Source of the DNA: Cladocopium goreaui
Taxonomy: Eukaryota; Sar; Dinophyceae; Suessiales; Symbiodiniaceae
DNA: 64,000 bases
Assembly (NCBI GenBank): GCA_947184155.2
Contig: CAMXCT020001491.1
Span: 231,501 to 295,500 of the forward strand
Reading direction: 5' to 3'
In this document: positions 21,626 through 32,048 of the stretch, piece after piece
Layout of the letters: every line of letters starts with the position of its first letter
Position numbering within the stretch: the stretch's first letter is position 1
Program-made: the position numbers and the translations under genes
The notes under the pieces: generated by a model
The model's database searches: none
Told to the model about the DNA's origin: nothing
What the model saw: the letters and a program-made list of their open reading frames with translations, nothing else

Positions 21626-21845
21626 TCTGATCCAAAAAAATGTCAGCTATTGTCAAATCCTGATCCCTAAAAGGAAATGCCCTGGCCTCAAAATCACGGG
21701 GATATTACATCGACGAGCACTGGATTTTGAGGGGTTCATCCATGGCTTTCTGCCAGGCTGAAGCTTACATCCTCCACTCTACTGTTTGTGGTGACCTGGA
21801 TGTGTCATGCCAGGGTTTGGTTACTGCAAACCTTTCCCTAGCCAG

Positions 21846-21894
21846 AAATGAGTTCCTTCCGAAACCTTTCTCTGACCAGGAGTTCCTTCACATA
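21846..21894 (-). CDS. Candidate exon starting exactly at a family B element
   Basis: Immediately after AACCAG of the family B copy at 21895 the minus frame reads YVKELLVRERFRKELISG and then meets TAG. A donor AAAG|GTTTCG lies inside. The shared boundary is the main support. A plus ORF (21727-21930) overlaps. Confidence 0.5.
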
Positions 21895-21994
21895 CTGGTT
21901 GGTGGTTTCAACCATCTTGAAAAAAATTAGTCAATGGGAAGGATTATCCCATATATTATGGAAAATAAAATTTATGTTTGAAACCACCAACCAG
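21895..21994. mobile_element. Family B palindromic element
   Basis: CTGGTTGGTGGTTTCAACCA to GAAACCACCAACCAG, core as in the copy at 1972. It supplies the AG of the candidate exon to its left. Confidence 0.9.
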
Positions 21995-22299
21995 TATATG
22001 ATTGGATATTCAAAGCCATGAACCATAAAAGATCCCATGTTTTCCGGAGGTTGTTCGAACGTAGCTGTCGTCCCATTCCGGTTTTGTCGTAAAACAAAAA
22101 TCGCTTTTTTCGACAATCTTGGCTAACCCCCAAAAAGATAGAAACGTAGGACACTGCTGGAAATATCAGGTAAATATGTCAACTGTATATATATATATAT
22201 GAATTAAATATAAATATAAATATATATATATACATCATCCTCAAAACAATCATGTTCTATCTTTTTGCAGGTCACTACCGTAGCATCCAAAGGATTACT

Positions 22300-22545
22300 G
22301 GCTGGCATATGGCATCCCCAAATCATCCCAAATCAGGATGCGTGGATGGATCATAACTCTTGGAGCTGCTGTTTTCATCCCTTTCAGCCAATGTTGGTCG
22401 CGATGCTTGTGGCCGGCCGGCTGGTCGCAACTCGTACCCTGTGAAGCACAAGGGATGGTCTCCAGTTCCTGGAAAGGCTGCTGTAGAACAAGAAGAGCTC
22501 CAACAGTGTCCAGGCTTGCGTCCCGGATTCTGAGCAATGCATAGC
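22300..22545 (-). CDS. Candidate exon or exons, frame ambiguous
   Basis: Two minus frames are open for over 70 codons. One holds ALLRIRDASLDTVGALLVLQ, the other LAERDENSSSKSYDP. Ankyrin-like helices are plausible in the first. The plus strand is open too. GC-rich core at 22390-22520. Confidence 0.4.
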
Positions 22546-22559
22546 AACGCCCATTTGGA

Positions 22560-23935
22560 ATTGGAAATCTAAGACTACTCAATCATATACGAAATCATAC
22601 TAAATCCATAAACCCTCCATATGTTCTTCCAGATGATTGGACACACTCCAGCGAACACAGCAACATGAAGCAACTCACTTCAACACAAGTGAGGCGTCAT
22701 TGGACCTGGAGTCATGTCGTCCACAGCCCTTGTGCAGGGTTCTCGGCCACCTTTAAAGAAGTTCAAACCGAATTAGACACCGCTGAGTAAGTGAAAGATT
22801 GCGCATGCCAAAGTTGCGCAATCACATAGCATACGTTACATTTGTTGGCAAGGGTTGTACCGCTTGCTGTTTCAAATGTTTCAACTCAATTAAGAAAAAT
22901 ATCAACCGGCAGTCAGAAGTTCTAAATATTTAACCCAAATAAGGTAGGAATGTTTTGGAGTGAACGATTTGAAGCCACCAAGCAGTATGAACTTCTCGGT
23001 CCATTTCACAAAAAGAAGCGCGGCATGTTCCCAGTTAAAAGAATTGGGGGCAGACAGTACCGAGGCAACGCTGCGATAATGGCGTCAAAGTTCAAAGATG
23101 TTCAAAGGTCCTCTCAAACTTCGGATGCCGGCTTTCTGCAGCAGCGAAGCGAAAGATCAGTGAGCAACTTCTCAACTTCGTGCATGATGTCACCAAGCCA
23201 CAATGAAGGTGGCAGTAGCATAAATGAACATTCAATTGAAATGGTTAAGTTTCAATTTCGACCACTGTAGGTGATACTCGTTTCATATGGTTCTTCAACC
23301 ATTAACATCCACACACGTGACGACACCTCCAGCACGAAGTTTAGCTGCAAAAAACTTGCTGCAGGGAAAGACGGCGGACGTCATGCGCTTCAAAGAATGG
23401 CTGTGTTGAGCTAGAGATGGGTGTCAACTCCAAATATTGAAGCAACATGTTGCGTCCAATGTCCGACGACCAATAGGCTCATTCAGTCTCTGGTACTCAT
23501 ACCTTATTGGATCTTATTGACGTGTCACCCTCTTGGATGTGCGGAAACTGGCAAAACGACGTGCTTTTTTTGGATGATGTTTTCCGACCTCCGAAGATGA
23601 TTATGCCGCTTATGCATGCCTATGTCATACATTGAACATCATTAAACAGTATTTTAGAATAAAGGTGCTTCCATTCAAAGATTGCCAATAAACCTCCCAA
23701 CTTTTCCCATGGCATGAACTTTTTCAACATAGAAACGCTGGTCGTGGTTGATCCGAAATGGTATACTGGGAATAAATTGAGGAACATCTTATGAAAGAAA
23801 CAATTCTATGATGTGGGCATATATTATATGTATATGAAAATGAGCTACGCCCCAAAGAGGCTATGTGTTAACAGGATAAATATGGAAAAAATACACCAAA
23901 CTAATAGAAATTGGGGTCCCCCATAATGCTGTTGT
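22560..23935. other. No secure gene; two plus-strand ORFs
   Basis: A 106-codon plus ORF at 22950-23270 starts MFWSERFEATKQYELLGPFH and has mixed, protein-like composition. A 41-codon plus ORF at 23288-23413 includes SLAAKNLLQGKTADVMRFKE. Neither is recognised and splice evidence is lacking. On minus, 22690-22745 reads REPCTRAVDDMTPGPM in a GC-rich patch. Confidence 0.3.
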
Positions 23936-23942
23936 TTCGTCA

Positions 23943-24060
23943 TGTTTCGTCCACTGGTGCGCATGGCATCCAACCGTGGTGCGCAGCGAGATTTTGTTGA
24001 AATGCAGTGGGTAATTTGTTGATGGACCGTCTCAAAGGATTGTGTGGGTTTGTGCCTCTA
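23943..24060 (-). CDS. Candidate ankyrin-like exon
   Basis: The minus frame reads RSINKLPTAFQQNLAAHHGW, then MPCAPVDET. INKLPTAFQQNLAAHHGW resembles xxGxTAFHxAAxxGW with an insertion. Splice sites are not evident. Confidence 0.4.
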
Positions 24061-24200
24061 TCTTCCTCTATCAACATCACTTCGGGGTTTCCTAAAGAGG
24101 TGCTACCCCATGGTTCTCCCAAATCAGCAAGAGTTAGACCAACTTAGCATCGAAATCCTGTGGTTTTGGGCCTTTGGAGTACCCCCTTTTTAGAAAACCT

Positions 24201-24349
24201 TCATTTTCCACCACTCTTCCACCACTTTTCTGAGGAGTGTAGCCACTGGATGCACAACATCTGCAGGAATGGATGGTCGGATGCCCTCACGAAGTCAGCA
24301 CAAAAGTCGACGGAGGCTCGTTGTGATGGGATGGAGAGGGGCTGTTCTC
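24201..24349 (-). CDS. Candidate non-ankyrin exon
   Basis: After acceptor ATAGTAG|G the minus frame is open to TGA at 24201: GEQPLSIPSQRASVDFCADF, then VRASDHPFLQMLCIQWLHSS. Helical and Trp/Phe-rich; no domain recognised. The donor must lie before the TGA or this is a C-terminus. Confidence 0.58.
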
Positions 24350-24359
24350 CTACTATAAA

Positions 24360-25430
24360 AACATATGGAACCACTTTGCAGTAAGTCGATAGAGCTTCTA
24401 TTACATATCATACATCTAAGATACATCTATACCCCTATAAGTTTGAGACAGGTCCACCTTTTGCTGTCCATACCCTGGCCTTTGGTGGCCGAAGAATCAA
24501 TGCGTCACCTATCTGTGACCCAGCAGTCTCCCTGTAAGTACAACTGGGAGACGCAGTGACCGTAGGCTGCTTGAAAGTGCGGCTGCATCTGGGAAGTCGT
24601 CTTAGTTCGGTGTGAAATAAATAAACACGAGTCATAGTTCGGCATCACAAACCCAACAAGGGTTGAAAATAAATACATGTTACATGATGTTACATGTACT
24701 CAATGATTAAGCCATGTTAAACTACCTAACCATGCAATTGTGGCTTTAAATGATCTGACTTGAACATACCAATGACCTGACTTCTTTCCCCGTCGCCATC
24801 TAGCAATCTGGTGAACATCAATATAGCTAGTCAATGGATGTCCATCCCCCTAAAACAAACTTGTATTTATAGGCATTGATCCATGGCCAAATATTAGAAC
24901 CATCTCGCAAAATCCAGCAAATCACATTTGTGGACTCAAACAATCATCCACAAACATAGGCTGTACACTCAATTGTTTCCACTACTGTAGTTTCCCTTCC
25001 TATTTTTTGTGGCTGTTCGGTGGTATAACTAGACTGAAACCAGTCTATATAAAACATTGCAAATCTATCGTCTTCTCCTTTAGTTTACAGTTCATTTTTT
25101 TTTTTTAAGGCAATGTTTGTTTAAACCAGTCTGTTAACACTATACTATCCAGCAAAAACAGGCGTGCTTACTGGGGCAGCCCACAAACGGGGTTACGGAA
25201 AATCACCAATCAACAGACCCTTCACCAATTCATGTTTTAAAGACACCCAATTCGAACACGAGTCAATGGGTCAATGTATGTTAATGTGCCATATAAGTAT
25301 GTATGTACATACAACATTAATATTCATTGTATATAGATAATAATATATATATATACAATGCATATGGCATATGTTATATAACACTATAAACACCTGGTGG
25401 GTTCAGATCTCGAACTTTAACCATGAAAAT
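24360..25430. other. No secure gene
   Basis: At 24450-24540 both strands are open. Plus shows an acceptor-like GAGACAG and donor CCCT|GTAAGT around VHLLLSIPWPLVAEES; minus reads GDALILRPPKARVW. A minus donor-like CCCCA|GTAAGC lies at 25171. The rest is AT-rich. Confidence 0.35.
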
Positions 25431-25432
25431 AC

Positions 25433-25520
25433 CCTAGCTTCCCAGTTGCGCGCCCCCGGCATGTTGCCACGTCGTTGGAAGATTTGGAGCCATGAAGTGG
25501 TGACCAGTCGATCGGGGTGC
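25433..25520 (-). CDS. Ankyrin-repeat exon
   Basis: Acceptor TTTCCAG|G and donor GCTAGG|GTATTT bound 88 bp. It reads HPDRLVTTSWLQIFQRRGNM, then PGARNWEAR. LQIFQRRGNMPGARNWEA equals the ankyrin second helix and turn (LLxRGANPNAxDxEG). Another minus frame (TPIDWSPLHGSKSS) also mimics an ankyrin helix; splice phase favours the first. Confidence 0.75.
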
Positions 25521-25741
25521 CTGGAAACCATTAAAATCCTTATTTGGGGGGTGCTTTTGGTAATTTACACATGGGTATAACCACAGTATTTCAACCCCCA
25601 TCAGTTTATAACCTCTATAGCTATGGTGATATGTGTATATATATATGTATATACTTATATTACATACATATATTATATGCATATTTATATATACATATAC
25701 ACATATATACATATATATTATATTATCTCCAATCCACTTAC

Positions 25742-25802
25742 TGGAACGCCACTCAGCGAGCGATTTCAAGTTGCTCAGCTGGAGGAGCGTTTCCAAGAGC
25801 TC
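25742..25802 (-). CDS. Exon with strong splice sites
   Basis: Acceptor CGGTTTTAG|G and donor TTCCA|GTAAGT frame 61 bp reading ELLETLLQLSNLKSLAEWRS. Leucine-rich helix, possibly an ankyrin or armadillo-type second helix. The plus strand is also open here (SERFQVAQLEERFQELLK), but its flanks lack comparable splice sites. Confidence 0.68.
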
Positions 25803-25862
25803 CTAAAACCGGGCCGGGCCATGGATTTCAAACAATCGCTGCTGGGAGTGTGTGTATGTATA

Positions 25863-25967
25863 TACCCTCTGGTTATTTAACATAGCCATGGAAAATAGCC
25901 CATTTATAGATGGTTTACCTATTAAAAATTGTGATTTTCCATGGCTATGTTAAATAACCAAAGGGTA
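25863..25967. mobile_element. Family A element, TTATTTAAC subtype
   Basis: TACCCTCTGGTTATTTAACA to GTTAAATAACCAAAGGGTA. Same subtype as 40649, 48518 and 48739: the donor-like end is GTTATT rather than GTAAAC. Confidence 0.9.
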
Positions 25968-26278
25968 TATAAAATATATATATGTATATGTATGTGTGTG
26001 TGTGCATGTAACTTATATTATAGATATATACATAGAAACACACATACTTGTATAAACTTATGTACATCCATAATATAGGTAGGGTCTATCCATCATAACT
26101 TTATTGAAAACACATAATCAGTGCACAAATCACAAATTTTAGCAACAGTAAAAAATAGTAGTAACATGTAATAAAGCAGTATATATCGACATGTCATAGA
26201 GACATAAATATATGTTTCATATGATGCCAACGAACGAAATAAGACGTGCTTGTGCATTCGTGATATCAAAAGAGTCAC

Positions 26279-26330
26279 TTGATGCACTCTATCTTGCCAT
26301 CTCGTTCAGTGAGACTGCTAAACAGCAATC
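26279..26330 (-). CDS. Ankyrin-repeat exon (short)
   Basis: Acceptor GATGCCAG|G and donor ATCAA|GTGACT frame 52 bp reading LLFSSLTERDGKIECIK. This fits the ankyrin stretch xLxFSSxxxDGKIECIKLL. The same donor class (CAA|GTGACC) is used at 19872. A 72-codon plus ORF overlaps and may be a shadow. Confidence 0.6.
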
Positions 26331-26881
26331 CTGGCATCACCAACGCAATCTACGGAACATACAGTGGATGGAAGAAATCCTGCACGAGTTGACAGGTGGT
26401 TTATCCATGTTTATCCAATTATTATCATAGGATTTCATTAATAGGAAATATCCAATTATTATATTATGGTTTATCATATTATGGATAAACCATTATCCAA
26501 TTATTATCCACGATTCATATTTATTCATAGGGTTTACAGTATCATGTGCTCTACTTCAAGGACGAGCATCAAATTTTCGGATCTCCACACCATCATCCTC
26601 TCCTTAAGCAGCTGACGCTAACAGGAACACAACATGGAACATTTTTCCTCACAAAATGGAAATGGTTCAAGCCACCACTAGTTTTTGTAGGATTTTACCA
26701 ACCTCTCTCTTTTCTGGGGTTGCTATAGGTTGATATGACTGTGGGCCACCCGATGCCTGTGGCTAAATGCATGATAAAACTGGTGGATGGTGCAACCCTC
26801 ATTCACAGTTTCAAATGTGGAATCATGGCACCCACAACCCGCCAAGAAAAAAACAGCTAGAAACCAAGCCGTTTCTTTTGT

Positions 26882-26985
26882 TACCCTCCAGTAAATTAAC
26901 ATAGACCCTGGTAGATAGGGGTTGGAAGATTAGTTTCCACTAAACATGGGTTATTTTCAGGGTCTATGTTAATTTACAAGAAAGT
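26882..26985. mobile_element. Family A, CATAGACCCTG subtype
   Basis: TACCCTCCAGTAAATTAACA to TTAATTTACAAGAAAGTA, sharing the CATAGACCCTG arm with 36427. The right end is decayed. Confidence 0.8.
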
Positions 26986-27009
26986 ATTAGTGGGCCAGAA
27001 CGATGAGAA

Positions 27010-27080
27010 TACCGTTCAATGATCTAATACGGCCAGGATTTAGGATTGTCCCGGGACCCGTGAATGGTGTACCCACCGAC
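27010..27080 (-). CDS. Candidate exon, strand ambiguous
   Basis: Minus reads SVGGYTIHGSRDNPKSWPY, reminiscent of an ankyrin start (GYTxLHGASRDN). Plus holds a 39-codon ORF from ATG (MRIPFNDLIRPGFRIVPGPV). Unresolved. Confidence 0.3.
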
Positions 27081-27221
27081 ACTTTAAAGCTGCAGTATTT
27101 ATCACATATTCAGTGACAAAAAATGATAAATATAGTATATGATACAAATAGTGTTGTAAATAAATATCCAGTAACATTGATTGATAAAGAAATAACATAT
27201 TTGATGATTGTTTTTCATGAC

Positions 27222-27304
27222 GTTTCTTCGCTCGGTCATGGACATCTTGCTGCGGACACTGTGTTTTTCACTGCAATCTGCGTGCGCGCGTTGTAGGTTC
27301 AAGG
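27222..27304 (-). CDS. Candidate exon with CCGCAG acceptor
   Basis: Acceptor CTCCCGCAG then LNLQRAHADCSEKHSVRSKM, followed by SMTERRN up to a possible AAAC|GTCATG donor. LNLQRAHADCSEKHS could be a diverged ankyrin helix and turn. Confidence 0.58.
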
Positions 27305-27526
27305 CTGCGGGAGAATTTTGTACAAGTAACGGTTTTCTTCTTTCCCCGGTTGAACACTACTATTAATATCGTTTTCTGAGTGGGTGGGAATTCTGCTTCC
27401 ACATGGGAGAATTTCAGTAACGGTTTCCTTCTTCCCCCTCTTGAAAACCATTAATTAAATATATATATATACATGTGCGTGTATATATTCCCCTTCAACA
27501 GTGTGTCCACACTGACGTGTTCTTAC

Positions 27527-27646
27527 GGTAAGAGTTAAGGCCGGTGGATCCTGGTAAGTTGATGGGATCCAAGCATCGTGGGTGTGGGGCTCAGAGAGGA
27601 TCATGACGCCATTTGGCAACTCCTGGCGAACTGGCGCAGAGCGATC
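27527..27646 (-). CDS. Exon, 40 codons, non-ankyrin
   Basis: Acceptor TTGGTAG|G and donor CTTACC|GTAAGA delimit 120 bp in one frame: DRSAPVRQELPNGVMILSEP, then HTHDAWIPSTYQDPPALTLT. No domain recognised. Its first 15 bases are also present in the duplicated flank of the GATA array at 27978-28013. Confidence 0.82.
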
Positions 27647-28013
27647 CTACCAATATGACGACTATCTATAGATAGATAGATCGATAGATCGTTCGATAGT
27701 TCGATAGATAAGATAGATCGGATAGATCGGATAGATCGGATAGATCGGATAGATAAGATAGATAAGATAGATAAGATAGATACGATAGATAAGATAGATA
27801 AGATAGATAAGATAAGATAGATAAGATAGATAAGATAGATAAGATAGATAAGAAAGATAAGATAGATAAGATAGATACGATAGATAAGATAGATAAGATA
27901 GGATAGGATAGGATAGGATAGGATAGATAGATAGATAGTTAGATTGATAGATAGATAAATCTACATTTTTATTTATAAGGCGCAGAGCGATCCTACCAAT
28001 ATGGCGACTACAT
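27632..28013. repeat. GATA-type microsatellite between a direct duplication
   Basis: An array of TAGATAAGA/TAGATCGGA/GATA units (27661-27955) is bracketed by a direct repeat of about 35 bp, GGCGCAGAGCGATCCTACCA and following, at 27632-27667 and 27978-28013. Later bases differ slightly (TGACGACTATC versus TGGCGACTACA). ORFs across it are Tyr/Leu/Ser runs. Confidence 0.92.
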
Positions 28014-28234
28014 ATAGATATGTATATATACATGTTTATTTATTCTAAAAACATGTCATATCCAATAGATCGTTGGGACCTTCCAATAACCGATAGAAAC
28101 CTAACCAAAATTTGGCCAAACCTTAAGGGCAAATGGCTCATTTTCAGACACACTGAAATATCATATTACTCCAAGTTGACCTTCCAATAATATCCCCATT
28201 ATATGTGTCCCCATTATATCCCCATGTTGGTATA

Positions 28235-28348
28235 TACCCTCTGGAAATTTAACATAGCTAATTATTGAAAATGGTCATTTAGTTCGTGGATTTACCCATT
28301 AAAAATGGTGGATCTTTCCATATACTTACTTTAGTTTACCAGAGGGTA
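28235..28348. mobile_element. Family A palindromic element
   Basis: TACCCTCTGGAAATTTAACA (donor-like GT lost to GA) to TTAGTTTACCAGAGGGTA. A family B right-end fragment (CCAAACCACCAACGACCAAC) follows at 28425. Confidence 0.85.
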
Positions 28349-28480
28349 TTGATATCCATAACTATTAAAAAACTATTAGTTTTATATCTATATATAAATA
28401 TACCTATAACTTATAACTATTAGTTCCAAACCACCAACGACCAACCAGTTGGTATATACTGATTATGCTTAAATCTCCAC

Positions 28481-28616
28481 TCTCCCAGAATCTTCTGTCC
28501 ATCCTGTCCTGCAACTTCACGTCTTCACCACCACTCAGCACGCGCGTAAAGTTCATGCTGTCCACCTTCTTCACAAGCCTTGAAATCGCCCGATTCTCAG
28601 GTCGAATGAATCGAAT
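28481..28616 (-). CDS. Exon, non-ankyrin, basic-helical
   Basis: A pyrimidine tract and TTTTTGAG acceptor, then IRFIRPENRAISRLVKKVDS, MNFTRVLSGGEDVKLQDRMD and RRFWE to donor GGGAGA|GTGGAG. The charged helical composition and long single frame are convincing, but no domain is recognised. The inverted-repeat element at 28679 lies just upstream in transcript sense. Confidence 0.85.
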
Positions 28617-28678
28617 CTCAAAAAAAAACAAAGCATGGTGATCGGAGTGATTTGCATATAGTGGAACATTATACCACA

Positions 28679-29653
28679 TAATCCCTTCCTCCTAATACTA
28701 AACGTCCCCCTAATACTAAAAACAGGCATCCATCTCCAATTTCCGAAAATTTCAGTTTGGCCAATTTGACTTTTAATTGATCCCCTTTAAAAAACAATTT
28801 AAAAATCAACCTACCATTTGTGGGTTCTCCCCCTAATACTAAAAACTAGTTCACCCCGGGGTGTTTAGTATTAGGGGGGCCTAGTCCCAATCCCTCACTC
28901 CAAGCTGCCTGGCTACTCTAGCAATTAGGGGTAAGCTTCGAACTGCCATTTTTGGCAATATTTTAATTGCGTTATATAAGGAAATTTAATTGATTTTGAG
29001 ATCGGAAAAAATAGTTTTTAGTATTAAGGGTTTTAATTTAGTATTAGGGGTAAGCTTCGAACTGCCATTTTTGGCAATATTTTAATTGCGTTATATAAGG
29101 AAATTTAATTGATTTTGAGATCGGAAAAAATAGTTTTTAGTATTAAAGGTTTTAATTTAGTATTAGGGGTAAGCTTCGAACTGCCATTTTTGGCAATATT
29201 TTCATTGCATTATATAAGGAAGTTTAATTGATTTTGAGATCGGAAAAAATGGTTTTTAGTATTAAGGGTTTTAATTTAGTATTAGGGGTAAGCTTCGAAC
29301 TGCCATTTTTGGCAATATTTTAATTGCGTTATATAAGGAAATTTAATTGATTTTGAGATCGGAAAAAATAGTTTTTATTATTAAGGGTTTTAATTTAGTA
29401 TTAGGGGTAAGCTTCGAACTGCCATTTTTGGCAATATTTTAATTGCGTTATATAAGGAAATTTAATTGATTTTGAGATCGGAAAAAATGTTTTTTATTAT
29501 TAAGGGTTTTAATTTAGTATTAGGGGTAAGCTTCGAACTGCCATTTTTGGCAATATTTTGGTTCCCTAATAATAAATACCCCCCTAATACTAAAAACTAC
29601 TTGCCGTGTTTTGTATTAGGGGGGGGGGGTTTAGTATTAGGAGGAAGGGATTA
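28679..29653. mobile_element. Inverted-repeat element with internal 119-bp tandem array
   Basis: Terminal inverted repeats TAATCCCTTCCTCCTAATAC and GTATTAGGAGGAAGGGATTA bound the element. Imperfect complementarity extends outward (TATACCACAT / ATGTGGTATA). Inside, units beginning GGGGTAAGCTTCGAACTGCC start at 28928, 29047, 29166, 29285, 29404 and 29523, an exact 119-bp period. Subterminal CCCCTAATACTAAAAAC copies are inverted. No transposase ORF: a non-autonomous element. Confidence 0.9.
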
Positions 29654-29848
29654 GATCATTTATGTGGTATACCATTATACACATAGTGTATACACATAGT
29701 GGAACCAAAAGAGATGGCAAATAGAACATAGTGGAACCACGAGTCATGGCAACATTCTTGTGACAACATAGCTTCATCCAAGTTGGATCCTGTCTCCGCA
29801 GTGGACTCCCTAAGCCATTGGAAGCCATGAAGATCTAGCCGATGGATG

Positions 29849-29953
29849 CCGATGGTAAATAGAAAGATGTGGAAAACCCCTGGTTTATTCAGGAAAATGA
29901 TCGTTTAAATGGATAAACTATGATAAACCATTGGGTTTTCCACATCTTTCTAT
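29849..29953. repeat. Solo 105-bp palindrome
   Basis: AGAAAGATGTGGAAAACCC and GGGTTTTCCACATCTTTCT are inverted around GTTTATTCAGGAAAATG and TGATAAACC. No other copy is seen in the window. Directly upstream (minus sense 3') of the exon at 29962. Confidence 0.85.
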
Positions 29954-29961
29954 ATGTTCAC

Positions 29962-30052
29962 CAGTGCCAATGGCATCAACCCCCCAAAAAGCTCCCAGGA
30001 CACCATCGGCACCAAGCGGCTTTTCTTTCTCATCCTCTTTCTCGGGCATCCC
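29962..30052 (-). CDS. Exon, acidic then Gly/Ala-rich
   Basis: Acceptor GTGTCAG|G and donor CACTG|GTGAAC frame 91 bp: GMPEKEDEKEKPLGADGVLG, then AFWGVDAIGT. The acidic-basic EKEDEKEK stretch suggests an exposed linker. Stop-free and GC-biased. Confidence 0.86.
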
Positions 30053-30624
30053 CTGACACATCGATCGGAAGATGGTAGCAAGCCCCTTAAACGCTGGAAA
30101 GAAAGGCAGTTTAGATGGTTTCTACTTGAGATATTCTTGGGATCTACTTTCTTGAGATATTCTTGGGATTACAATTCCTGGGATATCTTGTTGCTTTCAT
30201 TGTTTTCCTGGGATTTGAGATATTGTTGGGTGTTGCTGTACCATAAAATTGCCATTGGTCATCTTCATGCGACCTTAAACATGTGATATGTTACTTAGCA
30301 TTCAAACCATCCGAACATATCGATCTTCCATAGTTAACCTATGTACATATAAGCACTACACAATGAGCTACACTTGTAGATAAGTGGTTTAGATATGGCA
30401 TTCTATGATCAATACAATGGACATCTAATATATAAAGGAATATGGTAATGACCTATATGATATATGGCTTATATATATATATCAATATATACCTACACAT
30501 ACACACACACATATATATATGAGCTATATAGTTATATAGGAAAACTATATAAAATAAACATATGGTTTTGATATGCCTTAATATGTTCAACATAGTTCAA
30601 CATACCTTCCATTTTTCTGTACAC

Positions 30625-30748
30625 CTTTTTCAGCTTCCCGGGTCAGATCGGCCTCACACAAAGCCTCCGCATAGGTGTAGTACGAGTCGCTGCGGAAGGC
30701 CATCGCGAAATGTCGCTTGCGGTTGGCCGGTTGGTGGGTTGGTGGAGC
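30625..30748 (-). CDS. Exon, non-ankyrin
   Basis: Acceptor GTTTCTAG|G and donor GAAAAAG|GTGTAC bound 124 bp: APPTHQPANRKRHFAMAFRS, then DSYYTYAEALCEADLTREAE. The internal ATG could be read as a start, but the frame is open upstream to the acceptor, so I treat it as internal. One of the most protein-like exons here. Confidence 0.92.
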
Positions 30749-30969
30749 CTAGAAACTGCAGAACGAAAGGTGAATACAAACAAAATATTTTGGGTGGTTG
30801 TATCATGATACTTATAATTGTTGCATTATACAAACACATAGAAAGTAGTTTTCTTTGTTGTTGCTAAGTTGTTTTTGTTGGGCGGGAAATTATGATTATA
30901 AACCTTTGTAACCGAGTAACCATTCAAAAATCCAATCCACCCATGCTCCCACGGTCACAGGTCGACAAC

Positions 30970-31071
30970 CGGTCCTTGGCTAATCAACCACTGAACGTTC
31001 TCCCTGTCCCCACTGGCTGCCGCGTAGTGCATCGCAGTGCGACCACGGGCATCTTGAGACTCCAGCGGTAC
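30970..31071 (-). CDS. Ankyrin-repeat exon, consensus-like
   Basis: Acceptor GTGCTGCAG|G and donor GGACCG|GTTGTC bound 102 bp. VPLESQDARGRTAMHYAAAS is followed by GDRENVQWLISQGP. DARGRTAMHYAAASGDRENVQWLISQG is almost consensus ankyrin (DxxGRTALHYAAxxGxxxVVxxLLxxG). It anchors the minus-strand ankyrin reading. Confidence 0.96.
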
Positions 31072-31375
31072 CTGCAGCACCCGAGGTGGGGACGGATGGG
31101 ACTTCGAACAAATGGACAAGTGGGACATGCATATATATATATAGCATTTAACATATATGGGGGTACCCCAAAATGGATGGTTTATAAGGAAAAATCCCAT
31201 TAAAATGGCTGCCTCCACTTATGGAAACTCCCAATATGAACCAAGAGTAAAACCTAGACATATATACCTTAACCATATCCACTTATAAGAGTATATCATA
31301 TGATGAACCAAGCTATTAACCATTTAATAATCATTTAATGACCTCCAAAATTCATCTGTGGTCGGAAGGCCCTGC

Positions 31376-31435
31376 CTGCGACAGCCCCGCCAATCTTTGC
31401 AGAGTACCAGTGGCTGACCCCACCAGCCCGGCTAC
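31376..31435 (-). CDS. Ankyrin-like short exon
   Basis: Acceptor GGCTGCAG|G opens VAGLVGSATGTLQRLAGLSQ. A GC donor CGCAG|GCAGGG lies at 31376, and the frame otherwise continues to a TGA. ATGTLQRLAGLSQAG fits a second ankyrin helix. The alternative is that GCTGCAG|GTAGCC is a donor of an exon further right. Confidence 0.58.
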
Positions 31436-31840
31436 CTGCAGCCACTCTGATGTTTGTCATGTGTTGTCCTCTGCGAGTCCTCTTAGGGAACTGAGCATGA
31501 ATCATGTTTATCAGATCATGTTCAAAATGGTTTGTCACGTGTTTTTTTTGATTGGAGATATGATTGTCAATAATGGCTGGCTATCATGTACTTTGAGAAA
31601 ATGTTTGGGGTGGGGAATTTTGATACAGAATGTCCAGTACAAAGAAACTCCCAGAACAATCAAGACAATGTCTGCTGAGTTGCATGCACTACGCAACTAG
31701 TGCAAGCAGCCAAGAAGTGCTGCTTGCAACAAGTAGAAACTCCACGTGAAAAGGACGTTTGGATGATTTTTCAGCAACCAAACTTAGACTTGAGCTGTGC
31801 TAACCATGCTCCTCACTGGTTCCTCACTGGTGTTGTGAGG

Positions 31841-31945
31841 TACCCTCTGGTAATTTAACGTAGCTATGGAAAATCACCATTTTTTATGGGAATAAACACT
31901 ATTAATGGCCATTTTCAATAGCTATTTTGACATAACCAGAGGGTA
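31841..31945. mobile_element. Family A element supplying a 5' splice site
   Basis: TACCCTCTGGTAATTTAACG to ACATAACCAGAGGGTA. On minus, CCCTCTG|GTTATG at 31937 coincides with the end of the ankyrin exon to the right. Confidence 0.9.
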
Positions 31946-32048
31946 ACTCCAAAGTCAGATCCCCAGCACTTCAGCGAGTTGCCGTGTGCCAGGGCCAAGC
32001 TCCATGACCGTCCAACGCCAACACGTCCACCTGAAGGAGAATCAGCTC
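31937..32048 (-). pseudogene. Ankyrin exon with one-base frameshift, ending at a family A element
   Basis: Acceptor TCGCCAG|G gives QELILLQVDVLALDGHGA in one frame. The continuation SLALAHGNSLKCWGSDFG is in another, so one base is missing near 32010. Joined, the two parts would match DxxGxTALxLAxxHGN. The exon ends CCCTCTG|GTTATG inside the family A end. Pseudogene or assembly error. Confidence 0.75.

Noticed and set aside
27662..28033. 123-codon Tyr/Leu/Ser ORF
   Set aside because: Translation of the GATA-type microsatellite.
28928..29560. CRISPR array at the 119-bp repeats (also the 81-bp repeats at 42.2 kb)
   Set aside because: Units are contiguous with no unique spacers, no cas genes, and the context is eukaryotic.
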